Below are positions 16,919-26,239 of a stretch of 64,000 nucleotides of DNA, one piece after another. Where the stretch lies: positions 62,001 through 126,000 of the forward strand of contig JAQWOM010000056.1 in the NCBI GenBank assembly GCA_029245865.1, written 5' to 3'. Within the stretch, counting starts at the first letter, position 1. Every line of letters starts with the position of its first letter. Both the position numbers and the translations under genes were made by a program. Source of the stretch: Planctomycetota bacterium (GTDB lineage Bacteria; Planctomycetota; B15-G4). The notes under the pieces were generated by a model. The model did no database searches, was not told the origin of the DNA, and worked only from the letters and a program-made list of their open reading frames with translations.

Positions 16919-18853
16919 TCACGGCGTCGTGGCGCGCAATCCGTTCGAACCGATCCAGCCCAGCTTGCCGGTGGCATCCTGCTGCCAGGACTGAAACCAG
17001 ATGTTCGTGCCGGCGGGAAGGCCTGGTGACCAGGGCACCGTGACAGACCACCCGCCCTCCGCATCTGTGCCAAAAACGCGAATGATGTCTGGCGAAGGAA
17101 CAAAGACACCCCCCTCGAAGGGCAGTTGCACCGAGGTCGTTGCGAGCACAAAGTAAACCAAGCTGCTTGGCTTCGCGTTCGTCAAGGAGAGTGACGTCAG
17201 TTGGCCGGCCACGAGATCACCCGTGCCGCGAATCTGCGGCACGCCATGCGCGCCCCCGATGCCGAGGCCGACACGTGTCCAGTTGTCATCCTCCGGCGGC
17301 GTCACAACGAGCGTCTGATTCACGGCGACGTTGTTCATCACGGTGACCATCCCGTTCGACCACTCCACGCGCAGTTCGTCGATGCTCGTGGCGGCGCCAA
17401 GTCCGAAATGCGCCGAGAGTTCACTGGAACTCAGATAGTTGTCACCGCCAAAAACATGGCGGTATTGAGTGGACGTCCCCACCGTGGCAGAGATCACGGT
17501 GCCGTAGCCATCCGCGGCGAGGTCATCGTTCGCCGTCGTGTCCAGGAACACGCGCAACCAGGCGATCTCTGAACCGCCGAGGTCGTTGTTCCAGAGAGTG
17601 AAGAGCCCGAAGTTCGTGAAGATACCGATGTCCTGGTCGCCGTCATCGTCGTAGTCGAGGTTGACCATCCCGCGCCCGGCATTGGAATGATCGAGGCCCA
17701 ATGCGAGGGCCGACTCTGTGAAGCTGCCGTTGCCATTGCTCATGAACAGGTAGGACTGCTCGTTCAGAAACAAGTGCGTTGAGTTGTCACCGTTCGTTTC
17801 GGCGATGTCGAGGAAGCCGTCGTGGTCGAAGTCAACGCTCACCGCGCCCCAGCCGTAACCACCATCACCGACCCCGGCGGATGCACTGACTTCCGCGAGC
17901 GGTCCCGTGGACTTGTTCAGGTAGAGCTTGTTGCCTGTCCAGCCAACCGAGGGCCAGTGAATCGAACAGACGTACCAGTCGAATCGTCCGTCGTTGTCAA
18001 AATCTCCGACGGTCTGCCCCATACCGTTCTCATCCTGATTCGCGTTCTTCGCGAGAGTCACGTCGGTGAACGTGCCATCCGCTTCGTTCTGGAAGTAACG
18101 ACTCGTCCCATAGTCACCGACCAGCAGCAGCTCTGGATACTTGTCACCATCCATGTCGACGAAACGGGGTGCGAACCCCTTGACCGTGATGGTCGTGCCA
18201 CTCCAGAAGCCGATCGCATCCGTCACGTCAGTGAAGGTGCCATCCCCATCGTTCTGAAAGAGTCGACTGCCTGCGTTGTTGGTCTTCCAGCCGGCGACGA
18301 ACAGATCGAGGTCGCCATCCAGGTCGTAGTCACCGAAGGCTGAGCCGTAGCCATCCTCCGTAACGGCGGAGAAAGCCACACCGGCTGCGACTGCCACATC
18401 GGTGAACGAGTTGTTCCCGTTGTTTCGAAAGAGCTTGTGCTTGCCCGGGCTCTGGTTTCCAACGGCCCCTGCACTGGTCACATACATGTCGAGCCAGCCG
18501 TCGTCATTGTAGTCGCCGCTGGTGGCCGCCTTGCCAAGATGGACGGTGGTCATGCCCCAGGCGGCGGCGCTGTCCGTGAACGTTCCATCCCCGTTGTTGA
18601 TGAACAGGTGGTCGAGCCCGCTGCCTCCACTCACGCCAAAAATGTCGGTGCTGCCGTTGCGGTCGTAATCGCCCACCGTCCCGCCGCCCGTGTAGTCCGA
18701 CTTGTTGAACACATGGGGGTTCTGATGCATGAAATCGACGCCAGCCGCCCCAGCCTGGTTGGAGAAACTGGGCACTCCATCCTGGGCCCCAAGCGGCGCA
18801 GCGACGAGGCTGCAGAAGAAAGCGAGACCGAGCGGCATCCGAAGCATGGGCAT
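16919..18853 (-). CDS. secreted FG-GAP/VCBS-repeat protein with ASPIC/UnbV domain and shared C-terminal domain
   Basis: A 644-residue CRTAC1-type protein. After a signal peptide (MPLGLAFFCSLVAAPLGAQ) come at least six FG-GAP repeats with calcium-binding-like D-x-D-x-N-G-x-x-D loops (DYDLDGDLDLFVAG, DMDGDKYPELLLVG, DFDNDGRFDWYVC). An ASPIC/UnbV domain follows (about residues 450-520). The last 110 residues match the end of the protein at 50301-52067, finishing PAGTNIWFQSW..QD....SNGLRATTP. The repeats would form an extracellular beta-propeller, perhaps in adhesion; that role is inferred. The shared tail may be a sorting or surface-anchoring module. Confidence 0.9.
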   Translation of the reverse strand: MPMLRMPLGLAFFCSLVAAPLGAQDGVPSFSNQAGAAGVDFMHQNPHVFNKSDYTGGGTVGDYDRNGSTDIFGVSGGSGLDHLFINNGDGTFTDSAAAWGMTTVHLGKAATSGDYNDDGWLDMYVTSAGAVGNQSPGKHKLFRNNGNNSFTDVAVAAGVAFSAVTEDGYGSAFGDYDLDGDLDLFVAGWKTNNAGSRLFQNDGDGTFTDVTDAIGFWSGTTITVKGFAPRFVDMDGDKYPELLLVGDYGTSRYFQNEADGTFTDVTLAKNANQDENGMGQTVGDFDNDGRFDWYVCSIHWPSVGWTGNKLYLNKSTGPLAEVSASAGVGDGGYGWGAVSVDFDHDGFLDIAETNGDNSTHLFLNEQSYLFMSNGNGSFTESALALGLDHSNAGRGMVNLDYDDDGDQDIGIFTNFGLFTLWNNDLGGSEIAWLRVFLDTTANDDLAADGYGTVISATVGTSTQYRHVFGGDNYLSSSELSAHFGLGAATSIDELRVEWSNGMVTVMNNVAVNQTLVVTPPEDDNWTRVGLGIGGAHGVPQIRGTGDLVAGQLTSLSLTNAKPSSLVYFVLATTSVQLPFEGGVFVPSPDIIRVFGTDAEGGWSVTVPWSPGLPAGTNIWFQSWQQDATGKLGWIGSNGLRATTP

Positions 18854-19197
18854 TCTCCGTGGTTTGGCCTGCAGGCCACCCTACGCACTCAGCCGCTCTG
18901 TGCATATGCATTTTTTATGTATATGCGTGACAGGCCCGAGAGCAAAACGCCCCCGGAGCGCCCTTCGCACGCTCGCTGGCGAGCGGGTGTGAATGCGCAG
19001 AGAGCTCGTAGGCATGCCAACTCACAGCGATGAAAGCACTTAGGATTCAACTGAAACAGATGTCCTGGCTCGCTCTTAACGGATCTTTGCTCTTACTATG
19101 CTGAAGTAAGAACTGAGTGGCTGGAGCGCCGCCGGGAGGGCCGAGCCCGGGACCAAGGCTTTCATGACACGCAGTACGACCACGGGCGGAGGCTGAG
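18854..19197. promoter_or_regulatory. divergent promoter region with a 10-bp inverted repeat
   Basis: This 344-bp gap separates two divergent genes. It contains a near-perfect inverted repeat, GCATATGCAT (18902-18911) and ATGTATATGC (18917-18926), spaced by five T, in an otherwise GC-rich sequence. It is a plausible operator or, if transcribed, a stable hairpin. A strong ribosome-binding site (GGAGG, about 7 nt before 19198) serves the downstream sulfotransferase gene. No open reading frame of interest was seen. Confidence 0.5.
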
Positions 19198-20877
19198 ATG
19201 AGCGCTTGTTTGGTCATCGCGGGCTTTCATCGATCGGGAACTTCCCTTGCGGCCGAGATGTTGCAAGGGGCGGGGCTCTACCTTGGCGAGCAGCTCGGGG
19301 CCCCTGACCGTTTCAACCCCAGGGGGCACTTCGAAGACCGTGTTGTCGTCGACCTACATGACGGGCTGTTGAAGCAACACGGATCGAATTGGCAGTTTTG
19401 TGATGAAGTCCAATTGCACAAGACGACCGCGGCGCATCAGGAGATGCGCGAGTTGGTGGAATCCAGAAACGCCGCCGGCTTGAACTGGGGCTTCAAGGAT
19501 CCACGCGTTTGTCTTTTCTTGGACGACTGGCTAAGCACAAATCCTGAGATGCGTGTCTTGATCATTTATAGACACTGGGTGGAGTGCGTTCGCTCAATCC
19601 ACTCGCGTGCAGCTACGTTGCTCTGCACGAATCTTCCCGAAGTTGGTGGAGACCAACTCGCATTGTTCAGCGATCCGGAACTGCCGCTAAAAATGTGGCT
19701 GGCCTACAATCGCCGACTGATCGCGTACGCCAGCAAGTATCCCAAGACATCGCTCGTCGTCCCTCACCACACTCTCATTGAGGGGTATCCATTGATCGAT
19801 CGCGTTCGGACGGAGCTGCAAATTGAGTTGTCGCCCCCGCAAGAGAACGTTACGGATACGAGCCTCCTCCATCACAACGTTGATGACCCTCGGCCCGATT
19901 GGATCTCAGCAGGGCTTGTCGAGCAGCTCGACCAGACCTGGGAATCGCTGAACAAGCAGGCCAACGTTTGTTCCGTTGCGCCGCCCAGGCGCACGAGTGC
20001 ACTCGCGCCGAGTACGAAACTGCAGAGAGAGATTGAGCTCAAACTGGGCGATCCTCCTGCCAGTCAGGCAAGCGGCCTCGCTCCGGACATCAAACCTTTG
20101 GATGCGAGTGCTGAGGCTTGTCGTTTAGAGGCGGAGCGGCTGTTTCGGGCCGGGGAGGCGCGCGCAGCACTCGAGTGGGCGCAACGTGCCTGCAGCATTC
20201 AATCGTCAGCCTCCGCACTCACCATTCTCGGCCGCATTCAGCTTCGCTTGGTCGATTTTGGAGCCGCCCGTATCTCCTTGCTTCGAGCAATCGAGATCGC
20301 TCCCGACCAGCCGTTGCTCCAACTTCATCTCGCCAATGTCGAGGCCGCGTCTGGTGACATGAAGGAAGCATTGAACAGAGCCGAAGCGGCCATTGCGATG
20401 AAACCCAAGAACACCACGCCCTTCTTGGCGAGACGCGGCTGGCTGCGTCGGTGGAACGGAATATTAGATGGTGCAATGGATGATTTTCGCAATGTTCTGC
20501 GATGCGATCCCCAGCACGTCGATGCGTGGCTCGGAAAAATTAGTGTCTATCGCCATCGCGCTGAGTTCGAGCAAGCGCTTAACGCCGCAGATTCACTGCT
20601 CGAGTTTCACCCAGATCTCGTGCGAGCCCAGACAGCGCGTGCCTTGGTCTTGATGGAGCTGGGAAAGTCCAAGGAGGGTGTGGAAGCCCATGATCAAGCG
20701 GTTCGCCTCGCGTTCGATAGGCACCTGCTGCGTGCCCGACTCGAAACGAGTTATCTGCCAGAGATGCCAACCGAGACTGCGCGAGGCAACTTCCTTTCGG
20801 CGGTTGCAAAATACCTGCCGAACCTGATGCCGCAAGATGCAGAATCGAGTTCAGATCAGACTTCTCAAGATTCCTGA
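19198..20877 (+). CDS. sulfotransferase-like protein with C-terminal TPR repeats
   Basis: A 559-residue protein. The N-terminal half opens with VIAGFHRSGTSLAAEMLQGA, the PAPS 5'-phosphosulfate-binding loop of sulfotransferases, and has the second PAPS-contacting region near MRVLIIYRHWVECVRSIHSR. The C-terminal half (about residues 300-545) consists of TPR-type helix pairs (for example ALEWAQRACSIQSSASALTI). Enzymes of this layout transfer sulfate to proteins or glycans. It starts at an ATG with GGAGG upstream. There is no signal peptide, and the target is unknown. Confidence 0.88.
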   Translation: MSACLVIAGFHRSGTSLAAEMLQGAGLYLGEQLGAPDRFNPRGHFEDRVVVDLHDGLLKQHGSNWQFCDEVQLHKTTAAHQEMRELVESRNAAGLNWGFKDPRVCLFLDDWLSTNPEMRVLIIYRHWVECVRSIHSRAATLLCTNLPEVGGDQLALFSDPELPLKMWLAYNRRLIAYASKYPKTSLVVPHHTLIEGYPLIDRVRTELQIELSPPQENVTDTSLLHHNVDDPRPDWISAGLVEQLDQTWESLNKQANVCSVAPPRRTSALAPSTKLQREIELKLGDPPASQASGLAPDIKPLDASAEACRLEAERLFRAGEARAALEWAQRACSIQSSASALTILGRIQLRLVDFGAARISLLRAIEIAPDQPLLQLHLANVEAASGDMKEALNRAEAAIAMKPKNTTPFLARRGWLRRWNGILDGAMDDFRNVLRCDPQHVDAWLGKISVYRHRAEFEQALNAADSLLEFHPDLVRAQTARALVLMELGKSKEGVEAHDQAVRLAFDRHLLRARLETSYLPEMPTETARGNFLSAVAKYLPNLMPQDAESSSDQTSQDS

Positions 20878-20945
20878 TTCGAATCGCAAGAACCTGGACG
20901 CACTGATTCACCTTTTCCCAACACGCCTGACCGCGGTACCCAGGG

Positions 20946-21875
20946 TCAGTCGCTGTCCGCGTTCAGGGCCTGCATGGCGGCAGCGATGGGGACAAACTCC
21001 AGTACCTGAGCGTGATTGGAAGCGGTTAGCTTCAGCGGTCCTATTTCCAAGCCCCATGCCATGCCAGTCACTGAATAAAAAACACCGACCAATTCGAGAC
21101 GCTCGGCATCCGCATTCCACAGAAAGACACCGCTCCCCGAGTGACCTGTGGGTGCCGGCCAGTCGGGCGGGTATTGGATACCGGCCCTGCCGTCTTCGGG
21201 GTCGTGGATGACCTTCCCGCGCAGAGTGTAGGGGCCAGACTGAACGAATCTTAGATGGGCCCGAGACCTCTCCTCGTCGCTGGATGCCTCGTCCTCTTCT
21301 TCTTCATTGAAAATCGGGGAGAAACCCAGAACGAAGAGTTCGGTTCCCTCCGGGACCACCCAGTTGGGGTCCGTCGCCGCTGGGTGGATGAAGGCCACTT
21401 CGTCGAGATCCCAGAACGGCTTGTCGGTCTCGATCAGCGCCCAATCCGAACGTCCTATGCTGGCTTCTGTCGCTTCCCCATCCGGCCCGTACTCCAGACT
21501 CTCCTCTCCCGAAGCCGCGAGTCGAAACTGCCGCCCGGAGATCTTGTGGTGGACAACCGAGATCTTTCCCCCGCCTTCGATGGTGTGGACATGGGCGGGC
21601 CCCTCCTCGTAGCCCCAGATCTCCTGATTCAGGGGCAACTCGCTCGCCCACCAACGAAGTCCGCCCCCCCATATGTGAGCATTGGTCAAAAGATGACGGG
21701 GGCTCACCGCAACCGCAGAGCCCCGAACGCCAGACTGCTCCGCTATCCAGAGAGCAGAGGCAACCTGCTCATCGGGTATGAAGTCGGGTCGCTGATCCAC
21801 CACATGAACCGGCGCCCGACAGGCGCTTAGCAACATGACAAGCGTGCATGCTGCAAAGTTGATTCGCGTGTTCAT
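20946..21875 (-). CDS. trypsin-like serine protease lipoprotein
   Basis: A 309-residue protein with a lipobox (VMLLSAC). The chymotrypsin-fold triad can be placed: His in GSAVAVSPRHLLTNAHIWGG, Asp in IGRSDWALIETD, and Ser in PTGHSGSGVFLWN (G-x-S-G with a Ser nucleophile). An acidic insert (FNEEEEDEASSDEERSR) precedes the Ser region. It is likely an envelope-anchored endopeptidase with no PDZ domain. It is shorter than DegP-type proteases. It could also be a non-degradative esterase-like member, but the triad looks intact. Confidence 0.8.
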   Translation of the reverse strand: MNTRINFAACTLVMLLSACRAPVHVVDQRPDFIPDEQVASALWIAEQSGVRGSAVAVSPRHLLTNAHIWGGGLRWWASELPLNQEIWGYEEGPAHVHTIEGGGKISVVHHKISGRQFRLAASGEESLEYGPDGEATEASIGRSDWALIETDKPFWDLDEVAFIHPAATDPNWVVPEGTELFVLGFSPIFNEEEEDEASSDEERSRAHLRFVQSGPYTLRGKVIHDPEDGRAGIQYPPDWPAPTGHSGSGVFLWNADAERLELVGVFYSVTGMAWGLEIGPLKLTASNHAQVLEFVPIAAAMQALNADSD

Positions 21876-21920
21876 GATCGGCCAGGACTCCTTTGAGGAC
21901 CTCGGTTTCCGCCTTAGGCC

Positions 21921-22691
21921 CTAATCGTCCGACTCGGCCTGAACCTGCTCAAGCGCGTGGTGTGCCACGTGCGCCACGAAGAGGCACACGACGACGGTCA
22001 CCAGGAAGCCGGCAAACAGGCTGATCTCGTGGGCCATGCTGAGCTTGTCGACACCGGCACTTTTCTGAGCGACGTGCCGGGCCACCGTGCCGAAATAAAC
22101 CGTCGAGAAATTGCCGGGGATGACGGCCACCAGCGACAACAGGTACGGCGCCAACCGCACGTCGCTTGCACCACAGATGGCGTTAAAGATCGAGAAGTTG
22201 AACGGCGCCAGGCGCATCAGCGCCATCAGCTTGAAGCCCTTGGAAGAGACAGCCGATTGCACGGCCTTCATCTTGGGGTGGCGCTCGAGCAAGTGATCGA
22301 AACGGTTCCTGAAGATTCGCCGGTAGATAAAAAAGGCGAAAAGTGCCGCGACCACGTTGGCGGCACTGACAACCAGAGTCCCTTCCCACAAACCGAAAGC
22401 CACACCCCCCGCGATGGCCAGAAGGAACTCGGGGAGTTGAAGCAACGTCAAGATCGAGAACGCGACGACAAACACCGCCGGCCCCCACCACCCAAGAGAT
22501 TGGATCCAGAGCTCGAACCGAGGCAACTCTGCACCAAACCACTTGCCGAGAAACACCGTGAAGGCGATGGCCGCGATCATGCTGACGAGAACAAGCGAGA
22601 TCTTCTTCCAGCGCGTAGAACTCGTGGCCACGGCCTGAACCGAGTGTCGGATTGTTGGCCTGACCGGCGCAGAAGAGGTCTCGTTGTTCAT
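21921..22691 (-). CDS. TVP38/TMEM64 (VTT-domain) membrane protein
   Basis: A 256-residue polytopic protein of the SNARE-associated/VTT family. It has the conserved stretch VAFSILTLLQLPEFLLAIAGGVAFG, the F-x-x-Y-R-R-I-F-R-N-R-F cytoplasmic segment, and LMALMRLAPFNFSIFNAICGAS. Members are linked to lipid scrambling or transport; the bacterial role is poorly defined. The ATG at 22691 is used, with GGGGA about 10 nt upstream; a TTG at 22712 would overlap the upstream gene. It lies 17 bp behind the ThuA-DUF1080 gene on the same strand. Confidence 0.9.
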   Translation of the reverse strand: MNNETSSAPVRPTIRHSVQAVATSSTRWKKISLVLVSMIAAIAFTVFLGKWFGAELPRFELWIQSLGWWGPAVFVVAFSILTLLQLPEFLLAIAGGVAFGLWEGTLVVSAANVVAALFAFFIYRRIFRNRFDHLLERHPKMKAVQSAVSSKGFKLMALMRLAPFNFSIFNAICGASDVRLAPYLLSLVAVIPGNFSTVYFGTVARHVAQKSAGVDKLSMAHEISLFAGFLVTVVVCLFVAHVAHHALEQVQAESDD

Positions 22692-22708
22692 CAGGTCACG
22701 ATCCCCGT

Positions 22709-24172
22709 TCAACGATCGGTTGGCAACACCCAGATGTTCCGATAACGCACGGCATCACCGTGCTCCTGAAGCAGCAGCGGGCCAACCGGCATTTCGACCT
22801 CGGACACACCCCCGGCCGTCGCACTGTCGATCTCCACATCGTCGTGCACGAGAAGGCCGTTGTGCCAGGCTGTCATGCGGGCAGCCGCAGTCTTCGCCCC
22901 ATCCGCATCAAAACGCGGGGCCGTGAAAAGGATGTCATAGGATTGCCAGCGCTCGGGCGGTCGCGTGGCGACCTGGTCGGCGAGATGCTTGCCATAAATC
23001 GCTCCACATGTGCCAAGGCCGCCCTCACGTTCATGTGAATCCAGCACCTGCACTTCGTAGCGACCCTGGATGTAAACGCCGCTGTTGCCCCGGGCCTGTC
23101 CCTCATCTTCTGGCTCGAGTGGCGTGCTGAACTCGACGTGGTAAAGCCCATCACCAAAAGAAGCTGCCGACACGAGATCACCAGTCCCTGGCACCACTTC
23201 GATGGCAGCACGCGGCTCCTCTGCGGAAGCATCATCAACCCACCAGGCGATGGGCTTCCCGTCGCGATGGGCCCAAAGGCCCTCGGACACCTCGCCACTC
23301 GGCCCGAGCAACACGGTCGCTCCCTCGGGAACGGGCGCCGGCAGATCAGGGCCGTCAATGGTCCAGGTCAGGGCACCCAGCACGTGCTGTAGAAAGGTCG
23401 CGTCTTCCCAGAGTTCAGTTCGATGACCCAGGGCGGAGTAGAACACGCGCCCTTCTCCATAGTCACGCCACCAAGCCACTGCATAACGACCGTCGTCTCG
23501 CTTGCCAAGGCTGGCATCCACCGATGCGGTGTCCAACTCCAACAGAATGCGCAAGGGCTCGGGACGCCATGCGCGGAATTGGTAGAGCTCATCGGTCAGC
23601 GCCCAACTGTCCTCGAGGTGTTGCGTCGCCGGGTGTTCATTCGAAGTGACCTCCAGGGCTAGCTCCTGGTGCCATGGGTGTCCGTCGAAAGTTCCACCGA
23701 CCATTTCGCGATAGGTTGGAAATTCGTAGAACGTGTCACTGGCAGAATGCAGCCCGAGAAACGCCCCGCCACCTCGAATCCAGGAGAGCAGCGCTTCGCG
23801 ATCATCGAGGTCTACGGGCAACTCGCCCGAGGTGAAGAACACCACCGCATCGAAGTCGGATAAACCCTCTGCGCTGAGAACGTCGCAATCCTGCGTGACG
23901 GTCACATCAAAAGACCCTTTCGCCGCAGTCAGCAAGGACTTCTCAGCATAGCTGAGTTGCTCCGACGTCGCGCGTTTCACCACAGCGTGCTCGTAGCCCG
24001 CGGAGTGCGTCAAAAAAAGAACCCGCGGCAGCACCTCTTCGGCGCTCTCTGTGCCTGACGACTGACCGCTCGCGAGACGCGCCATCAGGCACGCCAGCAA
24101 CACGAGGCCCACGCATGCCTGGCTCCATGCTCTGCCATCTCGATCTCGACACCTGCTGAGCGGTGACTTCAT
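22709..24172 (-). CDS. ThuA-like domain fused to DUF1080 (3-keto-disaccharide hydrolase-like) domain
   Basis: A 487-residue secreted protein. A signal peptide precedes a ThuA-type flavodoxin-like/trehalose-utilisation domain (VLFLTHSAGYEHAVVKRA; AVVFFTSGELPVDLDD; GGAFLGLHSASDTFYEFPTY). The second half is a DUF1080/concanavalin-like domain (YHVEFSTPLEPEDEGQARGN; GVYIQGRYEVQVLDSHE; GPLLLQEHGDAVRYRNIWV). Both are common in planctomycetes and linked to breakdown of 3-keto sugars and other glycans. The ATG at 24172 is chosen for the signal peptide; the frame is open to 24217. Confidence 0.88.
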   Translation of the reverse strand: MKSPLSRCRDRDGRAWSQACVGLVLLACLMARLASGQSSGTESAEEVLPRVLFLTHSAGYEHAVVKRATSEQLSYAEKSLLTAAKGSFDVTVTQDCDVLSAEGLSDFDAVVFFTSGELPVDLDDREALLSWIRGGGAFLGLHSASDTFYEFPTYREMVGGTFDGHPWHQELALEVTSNEHPATQHLEDSWALTDELYQFRAWRPEPLRILLELDTASVDASLGKRDDGRYAVAWWRDYGEGRVFYSALGHRTELWEDATFLQHVLGALTWTIDGPDLPAPVPEGATVLLGPSGEVSEGLWAHRDGKPIAWWVDDASAEEPRAAIEVVPGTGDLVSAASFGDGLYHVEFSTPLEPEDEGQARGNSGVYIQGRYEVQVLDSHEREGGLGTCGAIYGKHLADQVATRPPERWQSYDILFTAPRFDADGAKTAAARMTAWHNGLLVHDDVEIDSATAGGVSEVEMPVGPLLLQEHGDAVRYRNIWVLPTDR

Positions 24173-24488
24173 GGGCCTTGATCCACCGAGAACTCCGACT
24201 GAACCGCGAGCCCCCATCGTAGCTGGACACCCGCTAGCCTCGCGAGGCCGAGGAGAACTTCTGGCGGCAGTCTGGGCAGAGGAAGACGCTTTGCCCGACT
24301 GGCAGCCCCTCCGGCCCCCCTTTTCGGGTTCGACGCGGCAGAGTTCAGGACAACTGAGACGTGTGTCTCAGCTTCCCTCGCGATAACTTAGGAGGGTGGC
24401 TGGCCGAGACGGCCAACCAGAACATGAACTCGGCTCGTGATCTCGAGAAGACCGCGGGCCTCCTCAATCCAACAGTCGGCCCCTGACC
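24173..24488. promoter_or_regulatory. divergent intergenic region with a perfect inverted repeat
   Basis: This 316-bp region separates the ThuA-DUF1080 and aminotransferase genes. CTGAGAC (24354-24360) and GTCTCAG (24365-24371) form a perfect 7-bp inverted repeat with a 4-nt spacer, and a second hairpin (TGGCCG/CGGCCA) lies near 24400. Either could be an operator. A Cys-rich reading on the minus strand lacks a start codon and is not called. Confidence 0.4.
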
Positions 24489-25688
24489 ATGCCTGAGACC
24501 TCCGCCGAGATCATGACCGCCGAGGATCACTGGCAGATCCCGACCTACACGCACATGCCCATTGCGGTTGTACGTGGAAAAGGCTCATACGTAGAAAACG
24601 CCGAAGGAGATCGCTATCTCGATCTCTACGGCGGCCACTGTGTCGCCTTGGTGGGGCACAGTCACCCGACACTGGTCCAGGCCATCCGTGAACAAGCAGA
24701 CAAGCTGCTGTTCTACAGCAACGTGGTCTACAACGATGCGCGGGCACGTGCCGCAGCCGCTGTGACCTCCATAGCGCCAGAAGGCCTGCGCCGTGTGTTC
24801 TTCTGCAACAGTGGCACCGAAGCAAACGAAGCCGCTCTGAAGATTGCGCGAAAGCACACCGGGCGCTCACACGTTGTCTCCATGGTCGATGGATTTCACG
24901 GCCGTACCTTGGGCTCACTGGGCGCGACCGGACCTGACAAGTTTCGCGATCCGAACTGGCCCGTCTCAACCGACCACACGCGCATACCCTATGGCGATCT
25001 ACCCGCCTTGCAGAGCGCCATGGGCAAGCACGTGGCAGCCGTGATGCTTGAACCGATTCCCTCAATGGGCGGCATCCGCGTTGCCGACAAGCAATGGTTT
25101 TCGAAGTTACGTGAACTCTGCGACACCCACGGCACGCTACTTCTCTTCGACGAGGTCCAGACCGGATTTGGCCGCACGGGGACAATCTTCTTTGGCGAAC
25201 AGATGGGGATCACCCCAGACATCATCACGGCAGCCAAGGGCGTGGCGGGTGGAGTGCCCGCGGGCCTTGCCTTGATCCGTGAGGACATTTCCGACGCCGT
25301 CGAACTCGGCGACCAGGGAACAACTTTTGGCGGAGGGCCCTTGGCCAGCGCGGCCATGGAAGCTGTGATTTCTATTCTGCGCGAAGAGAACCTGCCTGCC
25401 AACGCGGCGCACATGGAGCGCTGGTTTCAAGACCGAGTCGGCTCGATCCCTGGGGTCTCCCGCGTTTCTGGCCGAGGACTCCTTCTGGGCATCGACCTCG
25501 ACCGGCCTGCCAAACCGATCGTGGCCGCGCTGCGTGAACATCGCATCCTCTCCGGGGCCAGCACGGGCAATCTTCACCAGATCCGACTTCTTCCACCCCT
25601 GACACTCACCGAGGAAGAAGCCGAACCTTTTGCGCTCGCCCTCGAGCAGGTGCTCGCCGAAACATCCGCTCCAGATTCCATGTCGTAA
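24489..25688 (+). CDS. class III aminotransferase (acetylornithine/ornithine aminotransferase-like)
   Basis: A 399-residue PLP enzyme. It shows FFCNSGTEANEAALKIAR (PLP phosphate-binding), LLLFDEVQTGFGRTG (the Asp contacting the PLP ring), and the Schiff-base Lys in ITAAKGVAGGVPAG. GHSHPTLVQAIREQADKL and the C-terminal RLLPPLTLTEEE are typical of ArgD. It probably makes N-acetylornithine in arginine synthesis or acts on a similar omega-amino acid. No other arginine genes are nearby, so the symbol is withheld. Confidence 0.9.
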   Translation: MPETSAEIMTAEDHWQIPTYTHMPIAVVRGKGSYVENAEGDRYLDLYGGHCVALVGHSHPTLVQAIREQADKLLFYSNVVYNDARARAAAAVTSIAPEGLRRVFFCNSGTEANEAALKIARKHTGRSHVVSMVDGFHGRTLGSLGATGPDKFRDPNWPVSTDHTRIPYGDLPALQSAMGKHVAAVMLEPIPSMGGIRVADKQWFSKLRELCDTHGTLLLFDEVQTGFGRTGTIFFGEQMGITPDIITAAKGVAGGVPAGLALIREDISDAVELGDQGTTFGGGPLASAAMEAVISILREENLPANAAHMERWFQDRVGSIPGVSRVSGRGLLLGIDLDRPAKPIVAALREHRILSGASTGNLHQIRLLPPLTLTEEEAEPFALALEQVLAETSAPDSMS

Positions 25689-25733
25689 GCTGGACGCCTT
25701 CTCGCACCGCCCCCTGAACCCCGAGATGTGGAC

Positions 25734-26228
25734 ATGCCTCATCGTCTCTTGCAAATCATGCTGTCCGCGACCCTGACGTTCGGCGCCCTCGCGCTGTCCT
25801 TGGGCTGCAGTGCCGAACCCCGCCCGAAAGTCAGCGGCTGGGAAGCTTTTGGCGCCCAGATCTCCGAGGGGCAGCCGCTCTCGCTCACAGAGCTTCTGAG
25901 TGATCCCGAACAATACAACGGCAAGACAGTCCTTCTAGAAGCTCCCATTGCGGAGTGCTGCCAGAACAAAGGCTGCTGGATGACCTTTGAACTCGAAGAA
26001 CAATCTGTACGCGTGAAGTTTCTCGACTACGGCTTCTTTGTTCCACTCGACTCGGCTGGTCACACTGCCCGACTCGAAGGCGTGTTTGCCATTCGCGACA
26101 TCCCTGCCGATGAAGCACGCCATTACCTGGAAGATGCAGGGCACCTCGAAGAAGCTGCGGCCATCTCCGAGCCGCAGCGCGGCTTTGAGATCATCGCCAA
26201 CGGGGTGCTGCTTACATCTGAGAGCTAA
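25734..26228 (+). CDS. DUF4920 lipoprotein
   Basis: A 164-residue exported protein with a lipobox near residue 24 (LALSLGC). The DUF4920 core is clear: a conserved ECCQNKGCWMTFE motif with three Cys, a V-R-V-K-F-x-D-Y-x-F-F-V-P segment, and a Y-L-E-D-A region. The fold is OB-like; the function is unknown. The conserved Cys suggest redox or metal binding. The ATG at 25734 has a GAG about 8 nt upstream; an in-frame GTG at 25728 is an alternative. Confidence 0.82.
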   Translation: MPHRLLQIMLSATLTFGALALSLGCSAEPRPKVSGWEAFGAQISEGQPLSLTELLSDPEQYNGKTVLLEAPIAECCQNKGCWMTFELEEQSVRVKFLDYGFFVPLDSAGHTARLEGVFAIRDIPADEARHYLEDAGHLEEAAAISEPQRGFEIIANGVLLTSES

Positions 26229-26239
26229 ACCTGTATGGC

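Noticed and set aside
24200..24380. Minus-strand zinc-ribbon-like reading with C-P-E-L-C and L-C-P-D-C
   Set aside because: The two Cys pairs are in different frames across an A4G6 run, and neither frame has a start codon or ribosome-binding site.
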